A stretch of 64,000 nt of DNA from an uncultured Eggerthellaceae bacterium (lineage in GTDB: Bacteria > Actinomycetota > Coriobacteriia > Coriobacteriales > Eggerthellaceae). The stretch spans positions 62,001 through 126,000 of the forward strand of contig CANQRF010000003.1 of the NCBI GenBank assembly GCA_947626195.1, read 5' to 3'. Below, piece after piece: positions 38,535 to 48,426 of this stretch. A program made the position numbers and the translations under genes. The notes under the pieces are model-generated. The model ran no database searches. It saw only the letters and a list, made by a program, of their open reading frames with translations, and was not told the DNA's origin. Within the stretch, counting starts at the first letter, position 1. Each line of letters opens with the position of its first letter.

Positions 38535-39337
38535 TTAGATCTTTTCTCCATCGGCGTAGCCTTTGTCGTAAAGCCGTTTCAAATCTGTCGGATTGCGGGA
38601 CAGCGTGCTGACGCCGCAGATGTCATCCGGAGCGACAATCAGCGCTTTTCCCTGCCTTGCGTACTCTTGTGCCAGCGCGACGCCCTCATTGTACCTGCGT
38701 GCTCGCTGCCGCAGCTTTTCCGCCGCGTTGGGATATTTCTTGCGGACAAAAGCAGCCAGCTTCTCATCGCTTTCCGAGGTTCGCAGGACGTTTTCCGGCT
38801 TCGTCAGCAGCACGATAACGCGGTCGCAACCAAGGGCGAACGCCTTTTCTATGGGCACAGGGTCGCCGAGCGCCCCGTCGTAATAGGTCACTCCCTGAAT
38901 GAAGTAGGGTTTGCAGACAAAGGGGATGGACGCGGACACCTTGAATATGTCGTACACGTCCTGGCGGATATCGCGCTTGTCGAAATACTTTACTTCTCCG
39001 GTTATGGCGTTCGCTGAGCCGACGACGAATTCCGTCGGGTTGTCTTTTAGGCTGGCGTAATCGAGCGGGTTTTCGCCATCGTGGTTGCTGAGCGTGTCAT
39101 AGACGTAGTCCATGTCGATGAAGGATCTTTTCCGTATGAAATTCTCCACGCTCGCGTACTGCTTTCTGAGGCCGTATTCCGTGTAAAAAGTAAAGTTGTG
39201 CCCCTTTTGGCCGGCTATGAAGGAAGCGAGATTGGCGCTTCCCGCCGACACGCCGATTCCAAGATCGAATCGAATATTATGGTCAATGCAATAGTCCAAA
39301 GCTCCGCAGGCATAAATTTGTCTAGCGTAGAGTAAAA
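38535..39337 (-). pseudogene. Patatin-like phospholipase lacking its N-terminus
   Basis: The frame covers the catalytic Ser motif GVSAGS, the conserved KVSASIPFVCKPY, and the Asp in DGALGDPV, i.e. most of a patatin/RssA-type lipid acyl hydrolase. The glycine-rich oxyanion loop (GGGxRG) that should precede YACGALDYCID is missing. Upstream codons stay open only briefly before meeting the displaced nifJ end at 39343. The only start is a TTG at 39299 with no clear RBS. Loss of the oxyanion loop should abolish activity, so it is treated as a 5'-truncated remnant created at the island boundary. Confidence 0.7.
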
Positions 39338-39342
39338 GTTGC

Positions 39343-39500
39343 GGTGAGAACCGCTACGCACGGCTTACCGCACGCCTTCCCGAACGGGCGAAGATGCTGC
39401 ACTCCGAGCTCGAGAAGGAGCGCACGCAGCAATGCAACGAGCTCACCCGCATGGTAGAGATCTACAAGCCAGACAAGCAGAATAGCTAAAACCCACCGGC
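39343..39500 (+). pseudogene. Displaced 3' fragment of nifJ (right copy)
   Basis: Reads GENRYARLTARLPERAKML and on to a TAA, matching the last 48 codons of nifJ with five amino-acid changes (Ser-Thr, Tyr-Cys, Leu-Val, Val-Ile, Gly-Asn). There is no start or upstream part. Mostly synonymous differences show that the two ends diverged while both were coding, so the fragment is probably from a different nifJ allele or the original end of the gene. Confidence 0.85.
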
Positions 39501-39521
39501 CAGAAAGCGTTGTGCGAGTTG

Positions 39522-40763
39522 TTAGACACTCAATCCCATGAGCCAATCGAGGGCATTGAGCTGCGTAACGCCGTTATGAGAAAGGGGTTCTGCATCATCG
39601 AGGGTAAGAAGGAATTTCGGATAATCATCGCCCGTAGCACGGAGAGCAGAGATCTCCCTCTCTAACGTAGAGGGATCCTGTACCGACTGAGCCACCTGAT
39701 AATACGCTCTGCCGTATTCGCTCGTGCATATGAAATCGATTTCCTGATCATTCACCTTGCCTACCGAGACGCTGGTATATCTTCTTACAAGCTCAAAGAA
39801 GACAACGTTTTCCAAGATCCTTCCAACGTCCCTTACTTGCGCGGAAAGCAGGACTCGGCGTATGCCCATATCGACACCGTAATACTTCTCAGATATTTTC
39901 AAGAGGCGCTTTCCCCGCACATCGAAACGCTTAACCGGATAGAGGAAATAGCTGTTGCAAAGCCCCGAAAGGTACTCGGCCACGGTGTTCGGCGACAATT
40001 TCACCCCTTGTGCGGTCATTGCGTCTGCAATGGCCTTCACTGACGTAAGGTTTGCAATATTGTCAAACATGAACGTGACGAGCGAGCTCAAAGCCAGCGT
40101 ATTGGCGATATTCAAACGCTGCGCCACGTCCTTGAGCAGGATCGTGGAGATGATGCCATCAAGATAGTCGAACCTCGACGAAGGGTCGTCGGAAAGCTGA
40201 AGCGTCGCCGGCATGCCTCCTTCGGCAATGTAGGACGACCACGTCCTTTGAAGGCTCTCCCCCGTATCTTCCCGCGCCGCACGATATTCAGCAAACGAAA
40301 AAGGCGTCATCCTTATTTCGACATAGCGGCCGGAAAGCAGTGTCGCAAGATTTCCCGAAAGCAAAAACGCATTGGACCCGGTTATATACAGATCGACATC
40401 ATCACGCACATAGAGGGAATCCACCGCTTTCTGAAAGTCCGCAACATTCTGAATCTCATCGATGAACAGATAGTTCTTCTTTCCCGGAACGAGACCCTCA
40501 ACGCAGCGCATATAGAGCCTCCGATAATCGAGAAGCTCTTCGTTCTCGAGACGCTCGAGGTTGTATGTCTGGATCTGCGCCTCATCGATTCCAAGATTGA
40601 GCAGGTACTTGGCGAACATGGCGAGCATCGTAGATTTTCCGCAACGACGCACTCCGGTGATCACCTTAATGACGCTCTTGTCTTTAAAGCGAAGGAGCTT
40701 GTCGAGATAAAAGGGACGATCAACAATCTGAACTGACAAGTGAACCCTCACATTCAGATTCAT
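39522..40763 (-). CDS. AAA_14/DUF4143 ATPase (copy 2)
   Basis: 413 residues. Walker A GVRRCGKSTML (~39-49), Walker B LFIDEIQNV, sensor TGSNAFLLSG, then DUF4143 with VGKVNDQEIDFICTSE and AYYQVAQSV. It shares the same domain layout as the 20340 copy but is clearly divergent, so not a recent duplicate. Start given as ATG 40763; a TTG about ten codons inside with GAGGG five bases upstream is a credible alternative. Its 3' end lies 21 bases from the displaced nifJ end. Confidence 0.87.
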   Translation of the reverse strand: MNLNVRVHLSVQIVDRPFYLDKLLRFKDKSVIKVITGVRRCGKSTMLAMFAKYLLNLGIDEAQIQTYNLERLENEELLDYRRLYMRCVEGLVPGKKNYLFIDEIQNVADFQKAVDSLYVRDDVDLYITGSNAFLLSGNLATLLSGRYVEIRMTPFSFAEYRAAREDTGESLQRTWSSYIAEGGMPATLQLSDDPSSRFDYLDGIISTILLKDVAQRLNIANTLALSSLVTFMFDNIANLTSVKAIADAMTAQGVKLSPNTVAEYLSGLCNSYFLYPVKRFDVRGKRLLKISEKYYGVDMGIRRVLLSAQVRDVGRILENVVFFELVRRYTSVSVGKVNDQEIDFICTSEYGRAYYQVAQSVQDPSTLEREISALRATGDDYPKFLLTLDDAEPLSHNGVTQLNALDWLMGLSV

Positions 40764-40804
40764 AACTTTTCATTACATTGAGAATTTTAGCATTTTTAAT
40801 TAAT

Positions 40805-40842
40805 CTTTTCAATCGTATGAAAAGTTTTTCAAGTTCATACGA
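40805..40842. promoter_or_regulatory. Inverted repeats upstream of DUF4143 copy 2
   Basis: CTTTTCA-N6-TGAAAAG (40805-40824) and an overlapping TCGTATGAA...TTCATACGA pair (40813-40821 and 40834-40842) lie in AT-rich sequence 40-80 bases before the ATG. Operator candidates. Confidence 0.45.
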
Positions 40843-40922
40843 GACCTTGGAATGCACATCACTCGTCATAAACCCCTCTTCTTTTATCGCTCAGGTTGGC
40901 TTAGCAAGAAAGCGTGAATAGT

Positions 40923-41819
40923 TCAACGCAACGCATTAAGGGCAATATCATAGGCCGCGTTGCGGGAGAGGTGGAACTCTGAGGCGATCTGGGTGGCGGC
41001 CTGACGGACACGCATGCCGCCGTCGAGCAGCTCTTTCGCGCGGATGCGTGCCTGCTCTTCCCTGCCCGCCTCATCGAGCGTGGCTTCCTCGGCGGAAGGC
41101 CCATCCACCACAATGACGATCTCTCCCCGCAGCTGACCGGCCCTTTCGCGTTCCGCAAACACGTTCGCCAACAGGGGCAGCTCATCTGCCACCACCTCTT
41201 CATAGAGCTTCGTCAGCTCGCGGCAAACGCAGGCTCGCCGATAGGGAAATGACTCGGCGAGCGCGGCAAGCGCCGACACAAGGCGTTCGGGGCTCTCGTA
41301 GAAGATGAGCGCCGCATCAAGGCCGCGAAGCGATTCACACAGGCGCGTGCGCTCCCCTACCTTACGTGGGAAAAAGCCCCCGAAATAGAAGGAGGAAAAC
41401 ATCGTGCCGCTCGCCACATAGGCGGTCGCTGCCGCCGTGGGTCCTGGCAGCACCTCCACGGAAAGCCCCTCGTCGCGAAGGGCCCGCACAAGCCTTCGCC
41501 CCGGGTCGGAAACGCCGGGCATGCCCGCATCGCTGCAATAGGCGAGCACCTCACCTGAGGCAACGCGGGAAATGACGGCAGGAAGCTTCGCAGAAAGCGC
41601 ATTCTCATCAAGCCGTTCAAGGCGTGCCGCGATATCGAAGGCGGCGAGCAGCTTTCCCGTCACACGCGTATCCTCGGCAAGCACGGCATCGCACGAACGG
41701 AGCGCCTCGAGCGCCCGCTCGCTCATATCGCCAAGATTGCCAAGCGGCGTGGGCACGACGATGAGCTTGCCCCTTGCAGCATTTTTTCTGATAGCGTTGC
41801 TTTTCGCCGATTCAGCCAC
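40923..41819 (-). CDS. rsmI: 16S rRNA (cytidine-1402-2'-O)-methyltransferase
   Basis: 298 residues. SAM-dependent tetrapyrrole-methylase fold. Motifs: VVPTPLGNLGDMSERAL, AEDTRVTGKLL, CSDAGMPGVSDPG, LPGPTAAATAYVASG, and IFYESPERL. Modifies the ribosomal decoding centre together with RsmH. Last gene of a leftward run after degV and the activase gene, with 37 bases to degV. Confidence 0.95.
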   Translation of the reverse strand: MAESAKSNAIRKNAARGKLIVVPTPLGNLGDMSERALEALRSCDAVLAEDTRVTGKLLAAFDIAARLERLDENALSAKLPAVISRVASGEVLAYCSDAGMPGVSDPGRRLVRALRDEGLSVEVLPGPTAAATAYVASGTMFSSFYFGGFFPRKVGERTRLCESLRGLDAALIFYESPERLVSALAALAESFPYRRACVCRELTKLYEEVVADELPLLANVFAERERAGQLRGEIVIVVDGPSAEEATLDEAGREEQARIRAKELLDGGMRVRQAATQIASEFHLSRNAAYDIALNALR

Positions 41820-41856
41820 TTCGCAAGCTTTTAGCGTAAGGCATCAATGTCCGCGC

Positions 41857-42711
41857 CTAACGCAGCGCGAGTGCAGCGATGCCGAACGAGCCGGGGCCGG
41901 AATGAGAAGCGATCACGCAGCCGGTCTCGATCCACGTGATCTCTTCAAAGCCCTGCTCACGGACGTATTCCTCCACATGTTTCTGCAGCTCGGGAGAAAG
42001 CCCGTCGTTGCGGATGAGTCCGATGCGGCTCTTATCCATCGGCTCGCGCGTGAGGAACTTTTGCACCATCGCCATGACGGCCTTCTCCATCGAACCGCGC
42101 AGCTTCTGCGTGGCGACGAGCTTGCCGTTCTGCACCTCTATCACCGGCTTGATGCGAAGCAGCTGCGCACCGAGATAGGCGACATTGCTCAACCGCCCGC
42201 CCGCGCGAAGGAAATCGAGCTCGCCGGGGATAAAGGCCATGCGCGCCCGTTCCACCTGATTCTGCGCATACGAGATCACATCAGCCAAGGGCACATTCGG
42301 ATTCTCCTGCACATAGCGTGCCACGTTCGTGACGATGAGGAACTGTGCCGCCGTCACGCTTTTCGTATCGATGCGCGTCACATAGTTGCGCCCTTCAGCC
42401 GCGATGCGCGCCGACTCGAATGAGCAGGTGGTCGCCGCCGAATAGGCCAGATAGATGATGTGCGCCTCGGGTTCGCGCTCATGGATGCGATCGAAGACGA
42501 CTTTGAAATCCTGCGGGGTGCACCCACTCGTGGAGGGGATCTCGCCGCTCTGGCGGAAATGCTTGAAGATGTCCGTCACCGGAAACGACCCGTCATCGAG
42601 GTTGCGCCCCCCGAAGGTGACGTGCATGGGAACGACTTCGATATGGTAGCGCTCGACAAAATCGAGAGGGACATCCCCGCCCGATTCGGTGACGATCACA
42701 TATTTGCTCAT
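41857..42711 (-). CDS. DegV family (fatty-acid-binding) protein
   Basis: 284 residues. Two-domain DegV fold. Motifs: VTESGGDVPLDFVERY, the lipid-contact loop STSGCTPQDF, and SKSV-like TKSVTAAQF. DegV/FakB proteins hold fatty acids for phosphorylation by FakA; no FakA gene is seen here. Lies 73 bases after the activase gene. Confidence 0.9.
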   Translation of the reverse strand: MSKYVIVTESGGDVPLDFVERYHIEVVPMHVTFGGRNLDDGSFPVTDIFKHFRQSGEIPSTSGCTPQDFKVVFDRIHEREPEAHIIYLAYSAATTCSFESARIAAEGRNYVTRIDTKSVTAAQFLIVTNVARYVQENPNVPLADVISYAQNQVERARMAFIPGELDFLRAGGRLSNVAYLGAQLLRIKPVIEVQNGKLVATQKLRGSMEKAVMAMVQKFLTREPMDKSRIGLIRNDGLSPELQKHVEEYVREQGFEEITWIETGCVIASHSGPGSFGIAALALR

Positions 42712-42784
42712 GGCTGCCTCGCTCTCTCAATTCGCACCAAATCGCGCGGCTCGCCAAGCTCTTTTCGCTCGTTGCGCCTGCCGT

Positions 42785-45700
42785 TTAGCGCGATGCGGTT
42801 TCCGCCATTTTAGCGGAGAGATTCGCCTTCGCAACCGAAATCATAAGCTTTATACGGTTGAGCTGGTTCACCTCGGAAGCGCCCGGATCGTAGTCCACCG
42901 CGACGATGTTGCTCTGCGGATACTGGCGCCGCAGCTCCTTGATGACCGACTTTCCCACCACGTGGTTCGGCAGGCAGGCAAACGGCTGCGTGCAGACGAT
43001 GTTGGGCGCGCCGCTGCGGATGAGCTCCACCATCTCGGCGACGAGAAGCCAGCCCTCTCCCATCGAATTGCAGAGCGAGAGCACCTTCTCGGCATATTCG
43101 GCCAGCTCATAGATGTTGGCGGGCGGAGCGAACCGCTGCGATTTCCTCAACGCATCGTTTACCGGTTTGCGGAACTTGTCGATGGCCCAGAGCGCGATGT
43201 GCGAGCCGAGGGCGCCCTTCTTGCTGCGGCCGAGCGGGTCACGCTGGAAGATGGCGCCGGCGATGCCGAAAAGGAAGAACTCGGTGAATCCGGGAACCAC
43301 CGCCTCGCAACCCTCGCGCTCGATGACGTCGACCACTTGGTTGTTCGCCGTCGGATGGAACTTCACGAGGATCTCCCCCACCACACCGACGCGCGGCTTC
43401 GTCCCCTCGCCCTTCAGCGGCAGCGTGTCGAAATCCTCGACGATCTGGTTCACCGTGCGCTTGAAGTCCTTGTATTTCAAGCCGTCGAGCATCTGCTGCC
43501 GTGTGACGCCCATCCAATGATCGAACAGGCGCTGGGCGCTTCCCGGCTCCACCTCATAGGGCCGCGTTCGATAGAGCGCCATCATGAGCAGATCGCCATA
43601 GAGGAAGGCGTAGAAGGCGTGGATGAGCATCGGGGGCGTGATCTTGAAGCCCTCGTTGTGCTCGCCAAGGTCTTTGAAGGAAAGGGCGATCACCGGAATA
43701 TGGGCGAGCCCCACCGACTTCAGCGCCTTACGGATAAGCGCGATGTAGTTGGTCGCGCGACATCCGCCGCCCGTCTGCGTGATGACCACGGCCAGCTTGT
43801 CGGTGTCGTATTTTCCCGAGAGCACCGCCTCCATGATCTGGCCGGTAACCAGCACCGATGGATAGCAGATGTCGTTGTTCACAAATTTGAGGCCGGCATC
43901 CACGGCGCCATGATCAACGCTCGGCAGCAGGCAGACGTTGTAGCCGAAGCGCGCGAAGATCGCCTGCAGAAGCTCGAAGTGATAGGGCGCCAGCTGGGGC
44001 GCGAGGATCGTGTAGCCCTCCTCCTTCATCTTCTGGGTGTATTCGGGACGCGCGAACTCGGTTGATGCGCCTTCGCGACCGGCGAGCGCCGTATCGCGCG
44101 CCACACCCTCCGCCTTCTCGGCGAAGGTCTTCGGCACCAGCTGATCGAGCGCCGCAAGGTCGATCGAGCACACGGGGCACGGATGTTCCTGCGCCTCGAA
44201 CGCCTCATCGGCCTCGCGATCAGCCTGATCTTTGAGGGCAGCGAGAAGCGAGCGCACGCGGATGCGCGCCGCACCGAGATTCGATACCTCGTCGATCTTG
44301 AGGACGGTATACACCTTGCCCGCCGCCTCGAGCACCTCCTGCACCTGATCGGTCGTTAAGGCATCAAGCCCGCAGCCGAAGGAGTTCAGCTGGATGAGAT
44401 CGAGATCCTTGCGCTGGGTGACCACCTTCGCCGCCGCGTAGAGGCGTGTGTGATACATCCACTGATCCACCACGCGGATCGGGCGCTCGAGCTGGCCCAA
44501 GTGGGCGATGGAATCCTCGGTGAGCACCGCGAGCCCGAAGCTTGTGAGAAGCTCGGGGATCGCATGGTTGATCTCAGGATCGTTATGGTAGGGGCGGCCC
44601 GCCAGCACGATGCCGTGCGTGCCCGTCTCCTCCATCCACGCGAGCGTCTCCACGCCCTTCGTACGCATATCGCGCTTGAACGCTTCGTCCTCCGCCCACG
44701 CCGCCTCGACCGCCTTATCGATTTCCTCGCGCGTCGGCAGCGGCGCGTGCTTGCCGCACACCTCGGCGAAATGATCGGAGATCTCGTAGAACAGGCGCGT
44801 TTTCAGATGCTCTTTCTGGTCGTACGGGATCCACGGGTTCAAAAACGCCACGTCCGAAGTTTGCAGATCGTCGATGTTCAAGCGCAGCGCCTCGGGATAG
44901 CTTGCCACAATCGGGCAGTTGAAATGGTTGCCCGCCGTCTCGTCCTCTTGGCGCTCCCATTTGCTGCATGGCATCCAGATGAAGTCGGGGTTCTTCGCCA
45001 GCAGGTTCATCACGTGGCCATGCGAGAGCTTCGCCGGATAGCACACCGATTCCGACGGCATCGATTCGATGCCCGCCTCGTAGGTCTTCTTCGTCGAGGG
45101 GTCGGAAAGCACCACACGATAGCCGAGCACGGTGAAGAACGTGAACCAGAACGGATAGTTCTCATACATATTGAGTGCCCGCGGGATGCCGACGGTGCCA
45201 CGCGTTGCCTCTTCGGGAGAAAGCGGCGTATAGCTGAAAAGACGTTTCGCCTTGTAGTCGAAGAGGTTCGGCACCTTCTGAGCCGCATCGGAATGCCCGG
45301 CGCCCTTCTCGCACCGGTTGCCGGTGATGAAGCGACGATGCTTGCCGGTGGCCTCATCGACGCCGAAATCGTTCACCGTGAGCAGGCAGGAGTTCGAGCA
45401 GCCCTTGCAGCGCACCGTCTTGTGCGTCGGCGCGAGCGCCTCGATTTCCTCAAGCGAAAGAAGCGTCGTGCTCGGGGTGACTAGTGGTTCGACTTCCGGC
45501 GCTTCCCGTGCGTCAGATTCCGGCGAAACTCCGACGACGCGTGCTTCGTCACGCGAGAAGGGGTTGGAGCCGGGAGATGGCGTGCGCGAAGCGTCGGCAG
45601 CGGCGCGTGCTTCGTCACGCGAAGCAGAGTTGGAACCGGAAGATGAAGTAGCTGAAGAAGCCGCAGCAGCGCGGTCTCGAGCAAGGAGAGCCGCCCCATA

Positions 45701-47569
45701 CGCCCCCATGCACCCCGCGATGTCGGGACGGACGGCGTTCACTTCAGCGAGCTGCTCAAACGCACGCAGCACCGCATCGTTTAAGAACGTGCCGCCTTGC
45801 ACGATCACCTTTTTGCCGACGTCGCGCGGGTCGCGTATCTTGATGACTTTGAAGAGCGCGTTCTTGATAACGGAGATCGCAAGGCCCGCCGCGATGTCGC
45901 CGACGGTAGCGCCTTCTTTTTGCGCCTGCTTCACGCGCGAATTCATGAACACGGTGCAGCGGCTGCCGAGATCGACGGGATGCTCAGCGCTGATAGCGGT
46001 CTTTGCGAAATCGGCCACATCGAGATTCAGGCCCGAGGCGAAGCTCTCGATGAAGCTGCCGCAGCCCGACGAGCATGCCTCGTTCAGCATGATGGAGTCG
46101 ATCACGCCGTCACGCACGCGCAGGCATTTCATGTCCTGCCCGCCGATATCGAGGATGAACTCCACGCCGGGCAGCATCTCCTGCGCGCCGCGCAAATGCG
46201 CCACGGTCTCGATTTCACCCGAATCGATGCGCAGCGCCTCCAGCAAAAGACCCTCCCCATAGCCCGTCACCGTGGTATGCGCGATCGTGACGAGGGGCTT
46301 TCCCGTCTTCTCGTCGCGCGGCAACGCGCCATAGAGTGCAGCGAGCGCCGTCTTCGCGCAGCCGAGCACATCGCCTTTGTTCGAGACGTAGCTCGACCAC
46401 AGAAGCTCGCCTGCTTCTCCGATGAGCACCGCCTTGAACGTCGTCGAGCCAGCATCGATGCCAAGGTAGGCCGTCCCACGATATGTCGCGAGATCGCCGC
46501 GCCGCACCTTCTCCTGTCCGTGACGCGCGACGAACTCGTCGTATTCCTGCTCGTTGGCGAAAAGCGGCGCGAGGCGCACCACTTCGCTCCCCTGCGTGTC
46601 GCCCAAATTCTCAAGGCGCTTCAGCACATCGGCAAGCGTCTCGGTCTGCGGAGCCTCTTCGCCGATGCCCGTTGCACCGCCGGCAATCGCACAGCCGCAG
46701 GCAACGAACAGATGCGCATTGTCCGGCACGATGATCGCATCGCCGGAAAGGTCGAGCGTCTCATAGAACCGCTCGCGCAGCTCGGGCAAATATTGCAGCG
46801 GCCCGCCCAAAAAGGCGACGTTTCCCCTGATGGGACGGCCACATGCCAAGCCGGAGATCGTCTGCGTGACCACCGATTGGAAAATCGAGGCGGCGATGTC
46901 CTCCTTGCGCGCGCCCTCATTGAGAAGCGGCTGCACGTCAGTCTTCGCGAAGACGCCGCACCGGCTCGCGATCGGATAGATGGTCTGATGGCTTTCCGCA
47001 AGCGTGTTGAGCCCGCCCGCATCGGTGTCGAGCAGCGAGGCCATCTGATCGATGAAGGCTCCGGTGCCGCCCGCGCAGGTGCCGTTCATGCGCTGCTCGA
47101 TGCCATGATCGAAATAGATGATCTTCGCATCCTCGCCCCCGAGCTCGATGGCAACGTCGGTCGTGGGAATGAACGTTTCCACGGCGGTCTTCGAGGCGAT
47201 CACCTCTTGAATGAAGGAGATGCCGAGCCATTGCGAAAGCAAGAGCCCGCCTGAACCCGTGATCGCGATTGTCATTTCCTCATGGGGAAACACCTCAGCG
47301 GCCTCTTTCAGCACCTCGACAATCGTCGCACGCACATCGGCGTGGTGGCGCCGATAGACCGACCACAGCAAATGGTGCTCGTCGTCGAGCACGGCGAGTT
47401 TCACCGTCGTCGAGCCGACGTCGATTCCCAGGTGCAAGGAGCGGCTGCGCTCAGACTGCGCCAAAACGTCTTTCTCGGCCTGCGCGGAAATGCTTCCCTC
47501 GGGCGCATGCACGGGCGCATGTTCAGCCACTTGGTCAACTTCGCGTTCCATTGTCATCTCTTCTGCCAT
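42785..47569 (-). CDS. Giant 2-hydroxyacyl-CoA dehydratase activase-like protein (two BcrAD/BadFG ATPase domains, DUF2229, HgdB-like)
   Basis: 1594 residues. Two ASKHA-fold ATPase domains start at [11 protein letters not shown] (~47) and [11 protein letters not shown] (~365), each with the nucleotide and Fe-S elements of the HgdC/BadFG family ([19 protein letters not shown]). A Ser/Arg/Glu-rich linker (~645-705) contains an imperfect repeat ([15 protein letters not shown] and [16 protein letters not shown]). A Cys motif CKGCSNSC (~720), DUF2229, and a C-terminal HgdB-like region with [15 protein letters not shown] (~1070) and GGGCRATNY follow. Such fused proteins are common in anaerobes and presumably drive ATP-dependent electron transfer; substrate unknown. 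RBS GGGAGGGG before ATG 47569. A TetR gene lies 16 bases upstream in the same direction. Confidence 0.88.
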   Translation of the reverse strand: MAEEMTMEREVDQVAEHAPVHAPEGSISAQAEKDVLAQSERSRSLHLGIDVGSTTVKLAVLDDEHHLLWSVYRRHHADVRATIVEVLKEAAEVFPHEEMTIAITGSGGLLLSQWLGISFIQEVIASKTAVETFIPTTDVAIELGGEDAKIIYFDHGIEQRMNGTCAGGTGAFIDQMASLLDTDAGGLNTLAESHQTIYPIASRCGVFAKTDVQPLLNEGARKEDIAASIFQSVVTQTISGLACGRPIRGNVAFLGGPLQYLPELRERFYETLDLSGDAIIVPDNAHLFVACGCAIAGGATGIGEEAPQTETLADVLKRLENLGDTQGSEVVRLAPLFANEQEYDEFVARHGQEKVRRGDLATYRGTAYLGIDAGSTTFKAVLIGEAGELLWSSYVSNKGDVLGCAKTALAALYGALPRDEKTGKPLVTIAHTTVTGYGEGLLLEALRIDSGEIETVAHLRGAQEMLPGVEFILDIGGQDMKCLRVRDGVIDSIMLNEACSSGCGSFIESFASGLNLDVADFAKTAISAEHPVDLGSRCTVFMNSRVKQAQKEGATVGDIAAGLAISVIKNALFKVIKIRDPRDVGKKVIVQGGTFLNDAVLRAFEQLAEVNAVRPDIAGCMGAYGAALLARDRAAAASSATSSSGSNSASRDEARAAADASRTPSPGSNPFSRDEARVVGVSPESDAREAPEVEPLVTPSTTLLSLEEIEALAPTHKTVRCKGCSNSCLLTVNDFGVDEATGKHRRFITGNRCEKGAGHSDAAQKVPNLFDYKAKRLFSYTPLSPEEATRGTVGIPRALNMYENYPFWFTFFTVLGYRVVLSDPSTKKTYEAGIESMPSESVCYPAKLSHGHVMNLLAKNPDFIWMPCSKWERQEDETAGNHFNCPIVASYPEALRLNIDDLQTSDVAFLNPWIPYDQKEHLKTRLFYEISDHFAEVCGKHAPLPTREEIDKAVEAAWAEDEAFKRDMRTKGVETLAWMEETGTHGIVLAGRPYHNDPEINHAIPELLTSFGLAVLTEDSIAHLGQLERPIRVVDQWMYHTRLYAAAKVVTQRKDLDLIQLNSFGCGLDALTTDQVQEVLEAAGKVYTVLKIDEVSNLGAARIRVRSLLAALKDQADREADEAFEAQEHPCPVCSIDLAALDQLVPKTFAEKAEGVARDTALAGREGASTEFARPEYTQKMKEEGYTILAPQLAPYHFELLQAIFARFGYNVCLLPSVDHGAVDAGLKFVNNDICYPSVLVTGQIMEAVLSGKYDTDKLAVVITQTGGGCRATNYIALIRKALKSVGLAHIPVIALSFKDLGEHNEGFKITPPMLIHAFYAFLYGDLLMMALYRTRPYEVEPGSAQRLFDHWMGVTRQQMLDGLKYKDFKRTVNQIVEDFDTLPLKGEGTKPRVGVVGEILVKFHPTANNQVVDVIEREGCEAVVPGFTEFFLFGIAGAIFQRDPLGRSKKGALGSHIALWAIDKFRKPVNDALRKSQRFAPPANIYELAEYAEKVLSLCNSMGEGWLLVAEMVELIRSGAPNIVCTQPFACLPNHVVGKSVIKELRRQYPQSNIVAVDYDPGASEVNQLNRIKLMISVAKANLSAKMAETASR

Positions 47570-47585
47570 CTCAACGACCCCTCCC

Positions 47586-48254
47586 CTAAAGCTCGATCGG
47601 ATCGCCTGGCTGGATGAGGAAGAGCCTCATGGCGATGCGCGCCATCTCCTCGCTCGATTCCCGCATCCCCGTCAGATACCACTGCAAAATCACGCCTAGA
47701 TATGCCGAGGCGTAAAAGGCCACGTAGTAATTCACAAAAGGCGTAGGCGCATCACGATAGTCCTTATGCAAGACACCGAGCACGAGGTCGGTGCACACCG
47801 TGTCGCGCAGATGGGCGGAAAAGCGCGTATCGCCGCCGGAGCCGAGCAGCGCGATGAAGAAATCGCTCTGCACACGCAGGTAATCGAAGAGATCGACCAA
47901 GAAGGGGAACGGCTCGCCCGTCAGTTTATGGCGCAAAAGCCCCGCGATGCCGATGTTGCGCATGGGCTCTTGGAAATGTCGGAGATCCTCGATGACGTCG
48001 TTCTCGAGTGAGACGAGCAGCTCGTCCATATCGGCAAAGTGGTTATAGAACGTGCCGCGGTTCAAATCAGCCCGTGTGCAGAGATCGTTGACGGTGAAGC
48101 CGCCGATCCCTCGCTCGAGCAAAAGGGACACATAGGCGTCTTTTAACGCCCGTTTTGAACGCGCGATGCGGCGGTCCTTCTCGACCTCGCCAACCGCCGC
48201 CGCTTCCGCAAGGTCTTGCCCCCGTGCAGCCTCTTTCTCCAACACGAGCTCCAT
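47586..48254 (-). CDS. TetR/AcrR-family regulator
   Basis: 222 residues. N-terminal HTH at ~30-80 ([20 protein letters not shown] then [21 protein letters not shown]), followed by a helical ligand-binding domain. GGAGGGAG lies before ATG 48254. It is the first gene before the giant activase gene and is divergent from the ABC exporter gene. Two dyads in the shared promoter region are probable binding sites, so it may control both directions. Confidence 0.88.
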   Translation of the reverse strand: MELVLEKEAARGQDLAEAAAVGEVEKDRRIARSKRALKDAYVSLLLERGIGGFTVNDLCTRADLNRGTFYNHFADMDELLVSLENDVIEDLRHFQEPMRNIGIAGLLRHKLTGEPFPFLVDLFDYLRVQSDFFIALLGSGGDTRFSAHLRDTVCTDLVLGVLHKDYRDAPTPFVNYYVAFYASAYLGVILQWYLTGMRESSEEMARIAMRLFLIQPGDPIEL

Positions 48255-48289
48255 CCCGCTCTCCCTCCGTTCCTCGCATCGGGAATCTA

Positions 48290-48344
48290 TTCAACAGGCT
48301 GTTTGATTTTGAACAACCCGTCGGAAATTCAACACGATGTTCAA
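48290..48344. promoter_or_regulatory. Two TetR-like dyads between the TetR and ABC exporter genes
   Basis: TTCAACA-GGC-TGTTTGA (48290-48306) and TTCAACA-CGA-TGTTCAA (48328-48344) share identical left arms and near-complementary right arms and are 38 bp apart. An extra half-site TTTGAACAA lies between. Near-palindromes of 15-17 bp are normal TetR targets. Confidence 0.6.
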
Positions 48345-48426
48345 TAACTTCTCCATTATAGCAACTTCACCACGTATTACCATGGTCTGCGGCCTATTTG
48401 CACATTTGCACACATCAGGGGGCGTT

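Larger units (their letters stand above)
36237..39342. mobile_element. Accessory island bounded by nifJ 3'-end copies
   Basis: The 3.1-kb interval between the two nifJ-end copies holds short, mostly leftward genes of accessory type: a two-gene micro-operon, a possible membrane peptide, DUF2442/DUF4160, a YdeI-like gene and a truncated patatin. No integrase or transposase is visible. The flanking direct repeats suggest insertion at, or recombination through, the gene end. Mechanism is inference. Confidence 0.5.

Noticed and set aside
36237-39342. Search for an integrase or transposase within the island
   Set aside because: None of the frames there resembles a recombinase, so the island is called only from its flanking repeats and content.
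39322-39546. 74-codon minus-strand frame
   Set aside because: It is the shadow of the displaced nifJ fragment; an equivalent frame exists opposite the intact nifJ end.
42689-44065. 458-codon plus-strand frame
   Set aside because: Antisense to the activase and degV genes with no recognisable domain.
45797-47254. 485-codon open frame on the plus strand
   Set aside because: Antisense to the giant activase; no motif, no RBS.
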